DNA from: Pseudanabaena sp. FACHB-2040 | GTDB lineage: Bacteria > Cyanobacteriota > Cyanobacteriia > Phormidesmidales > Phormidesmidaceae | DNA: 34,396 nt | Reading direction: 5' to 3' | NCBI RefSeq assembly: GCF_014696715.1 | Contig: NZ_JACJQO010000038.1 | Location: forward strand, 1-34,396 | Notes under the pieces: model-generated | Database searches by the model: none | Told to the model about the DNA's origin: nothing | The model's input: the letters and a program-made list of their open reading frames with translations, nothing else | Position numbers and translations under genes: made by a program | Shown: positions 8,701 through 16,125 of the stretch, piece by piece | How positions within the stretch are numbered: position 1 is the first letter of the stretch | Layout of the letters: each line of letters opens with the position of its first letter

Positions 8701-10758
8701 ACTAATAATAAGGTCGTCGATGCCGTCACCGTTGATATCTCCCGCGCCACTTACTGAAGTACCTAATCGATCTTCACTTTTGATGCCATTAATAGTAAAT
8801 CCGCTAATACTATCTAGATCACCAAGGTTAAGGCTATTGCTCAAAGCAGCTTGAAAGCCCAAGGTAATGCTAACTTTAGGTAGATCATTATCTTCGAAGA
8901 TAAATGTGCCACCTTTATCTTCAGAAATTAGATCATAAGCACTTGGATCACTTAGGGTTAGATTGAGAAACTCGGTAAGTTCGTCTTGAGTGTCATCAGT
9001 AGCTGTGACAATAACCTCTACACTCGTTTGTCCATGAGGAATAGTGGCTATCAGTTGAGTTCCGCTAACAGTCCCTGTGCTGAAGTTGTAGTCAGTAGTG
9101 CTAGCACTACCGCTTAGATCAAAAATGAATTGAAGATCACCATAGGTATCAGTCCCACGCGACAGAGTAAAGCGGCCCGTTTCTGCACCCTCAACTGCTT
9201 TTGTTGCGTTAGCTATAAAGGAAAGGGAAAGTGGTAGTCGTTTTTGCCCAAAAATCACATAACTGTCGCCGGGATAATTGCCTCCACTGGAGCTAGAACT
9301 TGGCGCACCAATAACAATATCGTCAACACCATCGCCGTTGATATCTCCCGCCGCGCTAACAGAGAAACCCGCTAAATCATACTGCTTAACACCTCTAATA
9401 AAAGCACCTTTATCAGCACTTAATTCAGAAAGATTGAAGCTAGAGCCGAAGTTGGTCCCTGAGCCGAAGATGATATAGCTCTCTCCTGCTTGAAACCTAC
9501 CTGCGACTCCACTTGCATGGGGTGCACCGATGATAATGTCATTAAAGCCATCACCATTAATATCCCCTGCGCCACTGACAGCAAAACCACTACGATCCCC
9601 GGAGTCGATTCCATTGAGGACAAAGCCGTTAGTGCCGTCTAGTAAGGCAAGGTTAAGGCTAGCACCAAAGCCATTACGAGAGCCAAAGACGACATAACTC
9701 TCGCCAGCGTTAAGCTTTCCTTGAGGGTCAGCATAGTAGGCACCGATAACTAGATCATCTATACCGTCACCGTTAAAATCTCCTACCGAACTGATAGAAA
9801 AACCTGCTTGGTCCCTACTATCAATGCCATGGATGGCAAAGCCGTTGGTGCCGTTTAACGTAGAAAGGTTTAACTGGGGTTCGGAGAAAGTATCAGACCC
9901 AAAGACAACATAGCTTACGCCAGCCCGATAAACGCCGTTGGGTGAATCACGATCAGCAGCAATAATCAGATCGTCGAAACCATCTCCATTGATATCTCCT
10001 GCCGAACTTACAGCATTTCCTGAGTAGCTCTTGCTCGTCACCCCGTTGATGACGAAGCCATTTTGGCCGTTTAAGTCAGCAAGTTTTAGGCTAGGGGCGA
10101 AGCCAGCTTTAGAGCCAAAAATGAGATAGCTCTCGCCACCAGCAGAAGTGCCGTTGGGATCACCACCATCAGCACCGATGATGAGATCATCAATGCCATC
10201 GCCGTTAAAATCTCCCGCTGATGTAACGGAGGTACCTGAGCGGTCGCTGAGATCTATGCCGTGAATGACGAATCCGTTATCACCATCTAGCGCGGCTAAA
10301 TTCAATCGGGGGCTAAACCCACTGCCGCGGCCAAACACCACATAGGTTCTCCCAGTCATAAAGTTGCCATTCAGACCCTCGGCATAGTACGACCCAATCA
10401 CTAGATCGTCAAAGCCATCTCCATTAAGGTCTCCTGCCCTGCCTACAGCTCTACCTGCACGATCTAGAGAATCAGGGCCAGAGATGACAAAGCCGTTGAT
10501 TCCATTCAGCAAGGTGAGATCGAAGTTCTTGCTAAAGCCAGCGCTAGAGCCAAAAATCACATAGCTCTCACCAGCTCGGTCCTTACCACTAGGATCGGCT
10601 TCAGGTGCGCCAATAATCAGGTCGGCAAAACCGTCGCCATTGATGTCTCCTGCTTCGCTGACTGATTTACCTAACCGGTCTCCGCTTTTGATACCGTTAA
10701 TAATGAAGCCGTTGCTGCCGTCTAAGCTAGCAAGGTTGAGGATAGAGCTCACGCCCAT
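5797..10758 (-). CDS. Giant FG-GAP / Calx-beta protein with C-terminal YLxxNPD repeats
   Basis: A 1653-residue protein, probably exported, although no Sec signal peptide is visible at the N terminus (MGVSSILNLASLDG). Seven FG-GAP repeats (about 65-70 residues each, with calcium-loop motifs of the type DINGDG and a closing SYVVFGS strand) fill about residues 1-490. They are followed by a Calx-beta domain (about 510-625), seven more FG-GAP repeats (about 630-1130), a second Calx-beta domain (about 1140-1240) and a bacterial Ig-like domain (about 1245-1345). Six repeats of about 45 residues of the form YLxxNPDxxxAV...SGxxHYxxxGxxEGR close the protein. FG-GAP heptads fold as integrin-alpha-type propellers. 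I infer a calcium-dependent surface or adhesion protein; the C-terminal repeats may act in secretion. The gene lies 200 bp downstream of the TIGR03032 gene. Confidence 0.85.
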   Translation of the reverse strand: MGVSSILNLASLDGSNGFIINGIKSGDRLGKSVSEAGDINGDGFADLIIGAPEADPSGKDRAGESYVIFGSSAGFSKNFDLTLLNGINGFVISGPDSLDRAGRAVGRAGDLNGDGFDDLVIGSYYAEGLNGNFMTGRTYVVFGRGSGFSPRLNLAALDGDNGFVIHGIDLSDRSGTSVTSAGDFNGDGIDDLIIGADGGDPNGTSAGGESYLIFGSKAGFAPSLKLADLNGQNGFVINGVTSKSYSGNAVSSAGDINGDGFDDLIIAADRDSPNGVYRAGVSYVVFGSDTFSEPQLNLSTLNGTNGFAIHGIDSRDQAGFSISSVGDFNGDGIDDLVIGAYYADPQGKLNAGESYVVFGSRNGFGASLNLALLDGTNGFVLNGIDSGDRSGFAVSGAGDINGDGFNDIIIGAPHASGVAGRFQAGESYIIFGSGTNFGSSFNLSELSADKGAFIRGVKQYDLAGFSVSAAGDINGDGVDDIVIGAPSSSSSGGNYPGDSYVIFGQKRLPLSLSFIANATKAVEGAETGRFTLSRGTDTYGDLQFIFDLSGSASTTDYNFSTGTVSGTQLIATIPHGQTSVEVIVTATDDTQDELTEFLNLTLSDPSAYDLISEDKGGTFIFEDNDLPKVSITLGFQAALSNSLNLGDLDSISGFTINGIKSEDRLGTSVSGAGDINGDGIDDLIISAPNASPSNIYRSGQSYVVFGSDEGFGSSFNPSSLNGSNGFIINGTKGSGYSGSVAIGIGDINGDGFADIFINEQSNFDNGSRRHIGRGYVVFGSDKDFSSQLNLNSLDGTNGFLINGGDGSSRFRISANKAGDINGDGLDDFIVGASQANSGTGASYIIFGRKGGLGSSLNLATLDGTNGFAINGTTLGDLFGSAVSSAGDINGDGISDLIIGAPGVDGSSIFLKGAGYVVFGSKSSFGSSFNLSTLDGNNGFFIERATSSYDSLGSSVSSAGDINGDGIDDLIISAPNADLNGRSDAGTSYVVFGSRSGFSNSFKLSSLNGKNGFVIGGTSSFAQSGRAISAVGDVNNDGIDDIIIRAPGVGRNTPSTAGQAYVVFGSQNGFKSYIDLSVLNGSDGFFINGINSSDSSQMSVSGAGDINGDGIADFIVGVALATPDGKGAAGTSYVVFGSLDTVVEGGSASFFVLRSNGSLGDLDVLITIDGTVSPNDYHFDTGTLNGNHLRVKIPDGQDRVRVTISTTDDGLVEGNETLTLSVTENGVYTIGTNSLILNLKDNDTSPALTSITRQTPIGQTTAADSLIFRALFNRNVQDVSIEDFAVTGTTATITNVTQVNPAAYDITVFSGNLASLNGTVGLNLANNQDITDLAGNVLFPEEPTTSETYRVANFEVPTATNIHPRSPVFTFEQYVQFQALDEELPPDFDEELYLLANPDIKAAVNNGVISSGFQHYSQHGASEGRSLLPLTLEIGGLKMSAFFDETYYLSTNPDIAKAVAQGTFAYGFEHFLLYGVKEGRSPSNYYNEAFYLQNNPDIKAAVNNGTFSSGLMHYLQFGHVENRIASELFNPRDYLRNNPDVQAAVNSKAFTSGFEHYLEWGAQEGKSAGLLYEEALYLRLNPDVASAVAADSFISGYQHYVSFGQKEGRISSSLFNEGAYLSANSDVAVAVDNGLFSSGMEHFFRLGRAEGRAG

Positions 10759-10958
10759 GTTGATGTCATCCCAAATACTTGAGGTGTAAAGGGAGAATGT
10801 CGTCCTGGAAATTACTTAAGTGCTGACGACATCTCAGAAAGTGGAGCAAAAAAGGGGATTGAGTGGGGCAGGGCTCTCGCCCAATGTAACTCTTTTTTCT
10901 ACGTATATCCAGAATGTTTTGAGTACTTTTTGATACACTATGCCGGACTCGCTACTTG

Positions 10959-12029
10959 CTAGCTGCCAACGCGGATAAAGCGCCGAATTTCATCATTACG
11001 AATGCCAATCGCCATCGGTCTCCTGATTCCAGGCAGAATCTGCACGTCGTAAAGCTCTTCAACAACTCCATCAATACGAAGGCTGTGGACAATGTCTCCA
11101 CTGCGCAGGTCGATGACCAGCAGCCCACAACGAGGTTCTGTCGCCTTTTGCAGCAGCAGGTCGTCTAAGGGAAGCCCGGAAAAGGTTTGGTTGTCTCGTG
11201 GTTTGGAAACGCCTGCGATCGCAAACTGGCCGACAAAAGCACAGCCTCTGAGGTAACCAGGGCAAAAAGCAATAGGCTCAAAGCGCCCAGTGTCTAGATC
11301 TACATAGCCAAACTCACCACGGCCAGAGTTGAGCACCCACAGGCGATTCTGGTACCACCGAGGGGAATGGGGCATTGATAGCCCAGTGGCAATCACCTCA
11401 TTCGTTTCAACATCAACAACACAGCCACCATCGGTGCGCTGGTCTCGCCACCCTTCAGCCATGTCGGATTGACTAACGGCCGTCACATACTTCGGCTGGC
11501 CATCTTTGAGGGCAAGGCCATTGAGGTGGCAGCGGTCTTCCGCCGCTAGCTTCGAGATGAAGGGCGGTTGCCAAACGGGCGTAAAACTATCGGTTTCGCT
11601 TGTAGTCGCAAGGCAGCTAAACAGGGTGTTAACGAAGAGGGGGGAGTGTCGGGTCCTGCCTGAACTGTCTTCTATGGGTTGGGCAACGATGTCGTGAACA
11701 TCGAGATCGCCGGTGACGTAGCTTATCTGCGGCACGTAGAGAGCGTCGTAGTCCTGGTAAGTCTGTCCAGGTTCAAGTGCGTTCTCGAATCGCCACAGCT
11801 GGTAAAGCGAGCTCATATAGAGGGAATTGCCAGCAGCGGCCAGGCCCATGCAGCGCTCGAAGGTGCGCTCATTGACCGACAGATTACCGTTTGGCTGCAG
11901 TCCTACGAAGAAGACCTTGCCTGCTTGGTAGGTGGTGAAGACTAACCCGGAGGATTGTTCAGCGAGCCAGGAGGTGAACTGCCGCGAGGTATTGAGACTG
12001 AGTGCTGGTACCGGAGCTGCTTGAATCAT
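10959..12029 (-). CDS. TIGR03032/DUF4915-type protein
   Basis: A 356-residue protein whose whole length matches the TIGR03032 (DUF4915) pattern as I know it: an N-terminal FTSWLAEQSSGLVFTTYQ block, a central VHDI...FVNTLFSCLA block, SPRWYQNRLWVLNSGRGEFG and a C-terminal GLLVIDLRSGDIVHSL block. These features suggest a beta-propeller-like fold. The function of the family is not established; members often occur near or fused to TPR or glycan-related proteins. No signal peptide is seen. The ATG at 12029 lacks a good Shine-Dalgarno, and an in-frame TAA lies 27 bases upstream, so a much longer N terminus is excluded. It is co-oriented with the FG-GAP gene downstream and could share transcription across the 200-bp gap. 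Confidence 0.7.
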   Translation of the reverse strand: MIQAAPVPALSLNTSRQFTSWLAEQSSGLVFTTYQAGKVFFVGLQPNGNLSVNERTFERCMGLAAAGNSLYMSSLYQLWRFENALEPGQTYQDYDALYVPQISYVTGDLDVHDIVAQPIEDSSGRTRHSPLFVNTLFSCLATTSETDSFTPVWQPPFISKLAAEDRCHLNGLALKDGQPKYVTAVSQSDMAEGWRDQRTDGGCVVDVETNEVIATGLSMPHSPRWYQNRLWVLNSGRGEFGYVDLDTGRFEPIAFCPGYLRGCAFVGQFAIAGVSKPRDNQTFSGLPLDDLLLQKATEPRCGLLVIDLRSGDIVHSLRIDGVVEELYDVQILPGIRRPMAIGIRNDEIRRFIRVGS

Positions 12030-12477
12030 GTTGAGATAGGGGAAGGCAAAGAATTAAGTGCCCGCCCTTAGGCTACCCGCCGGAGAGAGTCAACTTCGGT
12101 TTTGCCTAGAGCCTATGGTGCGGGAGCGACAACTGGTGAGGTGTTGGCATCTACTGAGGCATACTTTGCCGGGCCTGCCATTCGAGATCGGTATTGGCTT
12201 TGAGCAGATGCAGGCACGGGTAATGACGAAGATCGCGTTTTCCCAATTGTAGTAAGGGTTTCTAGCTATTCATGTTCCGCTGTGCTCCAGATGATCATGT
12301 AGCGTTTCTTAGGTATGGGGGAGGAATTCCTTATGCCCATCATTCGTGCCGTAACAGACCACTAGCTCTACTGATGCCCCATCTGTTGCTTTGTTCTTTA
12401 AAGTGGCGGCACTCCAACCGACAATCTCTCGGTGGTCGGCGTGCGTTTGGGGTTGTTATGCCGCACTCAGAACTCAA
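12030..12477. other. Stretch without a recognisable gene
   Basis: It lies between the divergent TIGR03032 gene and the small plus-strand ORF at 12478. Short open frames exist on both strands but none has a Shine-Dalgarno site or a recognisable motif. Promoters for both flanking genes would be expected here; I cannot assign -10 or -35 boxes with confidence. Confidence 0.4.
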
Positions 12478-12816
12478 ATGTGGACTACTTACCATTACAC
12501 CTGGGAGCGAATCGATCAAGCAAGCGAAATCTGTCGGAAAGCTGGCGGCAAAGTTCGAAGACGTTTGCTTCGGTCTTTGACCTATGCTATGGGTCACACT
12601 GTTGAGACACTTAGGAGCCTGTATGAGCAAGTTAGCCCGGATGAACGCTTGCGTCCTATAGAGGAGGTGCTCAACCTGTTCTGGTTCAACTCTCTCGATC
12701 TTGATAAGGCTGAGCAAGTATCGAGTGGCAAGCTGCAGCAGATCATGCGAGCTGTCAAAGACCTAGCACCTATGGAGGAGCGAATGCTCTTGCTGTTCCT
12801 GCAGGAGGCTTCTTAG
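12478..12816 (+). CDS. Small hypothetical alpha-helical protein
   Basis: 112 residues from the ATG at 12478. The frame is open further upstream, but that extension (rich in Trp and Cys, with no helix periodicity) looks non-coding. The product appears mostly helical with many charged residues: an N-terminal MWTTYHYTWERIDQASEI region and a C-terminal LAPMEERMLLLFLQEAS helix. No signal peptide or membrane segment is seen. I do not recognise a family. The next gene downstream on the same strand is the WD-like giant, 370 bp away. Real coding is supported only by amino-acid composition, so confidence is moderate. Confidence 0.45.
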   Translation: MWTTYHYTWERIDQASEICRKAGGKVRRRLLRSLTYAMGHTVETLRSLYEQVSPDERLRPIEEVLNLFWFNSLDLDKAEQVSSGKLQQIMRAVKDLAPMEERMLLLFLQEAS

Positions 12817-12999
12817 TGAGCATAGGCATTAAAAATGCTCATGCAGCAGGTGCCGCATAGGCGCAATCTCGTCGCGTAACTGCATGAACGACAACTAGTC
12901 AACATGGAATCAAAAGGTCCATCGCTGTGAAGAACGAGGGAACGCGGGTTCTGGGCAATCGGTACATAGCTGCGCCGTCCAACTCCAGATCAAGATTGA

Positions 13000-13167
13000 G
13001 GAGAAGCGACACAACGTGGTGAGAAACGTCTTTACCAGGTACTTGCGTGCCGCTATGCAGATGAAGCTCTCAATGTAAGGGAGCCTCGTGTAATTAGCGA
13101 TGTCAGCATTTATTTTGGAGCCTATCTTGGATTATTCAGGGATGGCAAACTTGTTTTAGAGCGCTGA
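13000..13167 (+). pseudogene. 3' scrap of an unknown protein gene
   Basis: The 55 codons after a TGA at 12997-12999 read as a plausible protein tail (EKRLYQVLACRYADEALNV, then SDVSIYFGAYLGLFRDGKLVLER) ending in TGA at 13165-13167. There is no start codon, so this is probably the 3' end of a gene whose front is lost. I do not recognise the family. It ends 17 bases before the start used for the WD-like protein, so the two may share a deletion scar. Confidence 0.35.
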
Positions 13168-13184
13168 GGCTGTTTGCCCTACTG

Positions 13185-16115
13185 ATGTGCAGAAGGGTGG
13201 GGCGCAGCGCTAGGAAGAGATTATGCCAGCCAGGCCGGTACAGCCACGCGGAGGCTAATCAGATGAAACGTTACCCTTGTAAACCAGTGCATGACTGCGG
13301 CGCTGATCATCATCGCTATCAACTTTCCTGGAGCTATGCTGCAGCTTTTCTTTGCCAGCGGCAAACACCGAAGGGTCTCGCAGCGAGGAGCAGACGCTAC
13401 CCCTCGATAGGAGTGGGTGCTCTGGTACTAGCCGTGATCACGGGAACAGTAGTATCGCTTTCGTCGAAGGGGGCTGCATCATCAAAGCCTTATAGCTTGC
13501 TGGTCAGCTCAGCAGAAGATATTGAGAGGGAAGCCATCCAGATAGAATCGCAAGCCGTTACCCACGCGGCTGAGCTAGAGCAAAGGGGCATTGCCCTACT
13601 AGGACTAGAAGAGTATCGCTTTCGTGAGCTTGAAACATTGATTCAGGCTCTGGAGCTAGGCTTCCAGTTTAGGGACTTGGTAAGCCAGAGTGACAGCCGG
13701 ACCGATACGCTGACAATGGCTGGCTACCCCTTCTACAGCCCAATGTTGGCACTGAGAAAAGCAGTCAACAGTGTGTCGGTTAAAAACGTATATGACGGCT
13801 CTTTCCAAAGCTTCACGCCTGATGGGCAGGGATTAGTGACTCACCACTCTAGGACCGCGAATGCTCAGCTGTGGAGCTTGCAGGGCGAGTTACTAGCCAG
13901 CTTTGAGGGCGGTTTCAGTGGCTACGACCTCTTCACGCCGGAAGGGCAGAGGATAGTGACCTACAGTTCCAATGTCGAAAAAAGTTGGCTGTGGAGTCTA
14001 CAGGGAGAGGAGCTAGCCAGCTTTGAGGGCCAGGTCCGACGCTTCACGCCAGATGGTCAGGGGTTGGTAAGTGTTTCTCTGGATGACAGGAAGAGTTGGC
14101 TATGGAGTTTGCAGGGGGAAGAGCTAGCCAGCTTTGAGGGCATTTTTCACGGCTTGACGCCAGATGGGCAGGGGTTGGTGACTTTCTCCTACAGGGGCAG
14201 TAGAAGTCGGTTGTGGAGTTTACAAGGAGAGGAACGAGCTAGCTTTGACGGCCTTCTCTCGGCTTTTACGCCGGATGAGCAGGGGTTAGTGACTACCTCT
14301 TATGACGACAGGGAAAGTTGGCTGTGGAGTTTGCAGGGAAGGAAACGAGCCAGCTTTGAGGGCGAGTTCCAAAGCTTCACACCGGATGGGCGGGGATTAT
14401 TGACTTCTTCTGAAGACAGGAGAACTCGGCTGTGGAGTTTTCGGGGAGAGGAGCTAGCCGTCTTGGAGGGTGACTTCCGAGGTTTCACGCCGGATGAGCA
14501 AGGGTTAGTGACGTTCTCCATTAGGGACGGGAGAAGCCGACTGTGGAGTTTGCAGGGAGAGGAGCTAGTCATCCTTGAGGGCTATTTTCGAGACTTCACA
14601 CCAGATGGGCAAGGGTTAATAACTTATTTCTATAACGATGGGAGAAGTCAGCTGTGGAGCTTACAGGGAGAGGGGCAAGCCATCCTTGAGGGCGAATTCC
14701 GAAGCTTTACGCCAGATGAGCAGGGATTAGTAACCTTTTCTAGTGATGGGAGAAGTCGACTGTGGAGCTTGCAAGGAGAGGAGCTAGCCATCTTTGAGGG
14801 TAACTTTCTAGGCTTCACGCCAGATCAGCAGGGATTAGTAACTTACTCTGACTACAAAACTCGGCTATGGAGTTTGCAGGGGGTCGATCGAGGTAGATTT
14901 GACGGACTTTTCAGAGGCTTTATGCCGGATGGGCAGGGGTTAGTCACTTCTCGATTAGGACAGTCTTCCACTTTTTGGGTTTCCTGGAAGACAAATTATT
15001 ACCCTGTCGATGGGAATCTTGCAGGTTTCACGCCAGATGGGCAGGGGTTGGTAACTTTCTCTTCTCGCGACGGGAAAAGTCATCTGTGGAGTTTGCAGGG
15101 AGAGGACCGAGCCAGTTTCGAAGGCGAGTTTCTAGACTTCACACCCGATGGGCAGGAGTTGGTGACGTTCTCTTCTCGCGACGGGAGAAGTCGGCTATGG
15201 AATTTTCAAGGAGAGGAGCGAGTCAGCTTTGAGGGCGTATTCTTAGGTTTTGCGCCGGATGGGCAGAATCTAGTAACGTTCTCTTCCAGAGGAGGGAGAA
15301 GTCGTCTGTGGAGCTTGCAGGGGGAGGAACAAGGCAGCTTTGAGGGCGAGTTCCTAGGCTTCACGCCGGATGGGCAGGGCTTGGTGACTTTCTTTGCTCG
15401 GGACGAGAAAAGTCGGTTATGGAGTTTGCAGGGCGAGGAACAAGGCAGCTTTGAGGGTGAGTTCCTAGACTTCACACCGGATGGACAAGAACTGGCAACT
15501 TACTCGTATAGCGACGGAAGAATTCGGCTGTGGAGTTTGCAAGGAGAGGAACAAGGCAGCTTTGAGGGCGAGTTCCTAGGCTTCGCGCTAGATGGGCAGG
15601 GGTTAGTGACTGTCTCTAATAGCGACGGGAAAGTTCGGCTGTGGAGTTTGCAGGGGGAGGAGCGAGCCAGCTTTGAGGGTGAATTCCTAGGCTTCGCCCC
15701 AGATGAGCAGGGGTTAGTGATCTACTCTGAGATCGATGGGAAAAGCCGGCTGTGGAGTTTGCAGGGGGAGGAGCGAGCCAGCTTTGAGGGCGAGTTTCGA
15801 GGCTTTAGCGCTGACGGAAATATCTTGCTGACAGACTCAGATGACGGCCTTGCCAGATTGTGGTCTTTGTCGGGCGATTTGTTGGCTGAGTATCCAGGGC
15901 AGCTCTATGCTCCCTCTGAGCGCTATGCGAGTAGTCGTATTGATTCAAGTGGAAAATATCTGCTTGTCTCTTTTGACGACAATACTCATCAAGTTTGGCC
16001 GATTGATGGGGGGCTAGATGATCTGCTGCATCGGGGCTGTGATTGGCTTCAGGATTATCTAGCGACTCGTCCTGATGAAGCGATTGCCAAGTCTTGCCAG
16101 CAGCTAAATCGCTAG
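13185..16115 (+). CDS. WD40-like tandem-repeat membrane protein (about 20 units of 37 residues)
   Basis: A 976-residue protein. Residues 1 to about 70 do not resemble a real protein and the true start is uncertain. A single membrane helix (about 73-92, SIGVGALVLAVITGTVVSLS) is followed by a linker containing RELETLIQALELG, typical of the region between ATPase or sensor domains and WD repeats in cyanobacterial WD40 proteins. Then come 19 units of 36-39 residues of consensus F.GFTPDGQGLVTFSS.DGRSRLWSLQGEE.ASFEGE plus one divergent unit, and the tail DDLLHRGCDWLQDYL seen in the same family. The GH dipeptide of canonical WD40 is missing. Units are highly alike at DNA level (about 111 bp period), implying recent expansion or gene conversion. 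I infer a scaffold whose front domain is lost or replaced. Confidence 0.72.
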   Translation: MCRRVGRSARKRLCQPGRYSHAEANQMKRYPCKPVHDCGADHHRYQLSWSYAAAFLCQRQTPKGLAARSRRYPSIGVGALVLAVITGTVVSLSSKGAASSKPYSLLVSSAEDIEREAIQIESQAVTHAAELEQRGIALLGLEEYRFRELETLIQALELGFQFRDLVSQSDSRTDTLTMAGYPFYSPMLALRKAVNSVSVKNVYDGSFQSFTPDGQGLVTHHSRTANAQLWSLQGELLASFEGGFSGYDLFTPEGQRIVTYSSNVEKSWLWSLQGEELASFEGQVRRFTPDGQGLVSVSLDDRKSWLWSLQGEELASFEGIFHGLTPDGQGLVTFSYRGSRSRLWSLQGEERASFDGLLSAFTPDEQGLVTTSYDDRESWLWSLQGRKRASFEGEFQSFTPDGRGLLTSSEDRRTRLWSFRGEELAVLEGDFRGFTPDEQGLVTFSIRDGRSRLWSLQGEELVILEGYFRDFTPDGQGLITYFYNDGRSQLWSLQGEGQAILEGEFRSFTPDEQGLVTFSSDGRSRLWSLQGEELAIFEGNFLGFTPDQQGLVTYSDYKTRLWSLQGVDRGRFDGLFRGFMPDGQGLVTSRLGQSSTFWVSWKTNYYPVDGNLAGFTPDGQGLVTFSSRDGKSHLWSLQGEDRASFEGEFLDFTPDGQELVTFSSRDGRSRLWNFQGEERVSFEGVFLGFAPDGQNLVTFSSRGGRSRLWSLQGEEQGSFEGEFLGFTPDGQGLVTFFARDEKSRLWSLQGEEQGSFEGEFLDFTPDGQELATYSYSDGRIRLWSLQGEEQGSFEGEFLGFALDGQGLVTVSNSDGKVRLWSLQGEERASFEGEFLGFAPDEQGLVIYSEIDGKSRLWSLQGEERASFEGEFRGFSADGNILLTDSDDGLARLWSLSGDLLAEYPGQLYAPSERYASSRIDSSGKYLLVSFDDNTHQVWPIDGGLDDLLHRGCDWLQDYLATRPDEAIAKSCQQLNR

Positions 16116-16125
16116 AAGTAGTAGC

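Noticed and set aside
6537-9623. Several open frames of 66-93 codons on either strand inside the FG-GAP gene
   Set aside because: They are shadows of the repeated coding sequence; they recur at the repeat period and have no ribosome sites.
14300-15475. Antisense frames rich in SSPCKLHSRLL within the WD-like gene
   Set aside because: They are reverse readings of the 111-bp repeat (LWSLQGEE) and carry no independent signal.
13780-15890. Regular repeats that might be taken for a CRISPR array
   Set aside because: The period is about 111 bp with an open reading frame throughout and no conserved short repeat with unique spacers.
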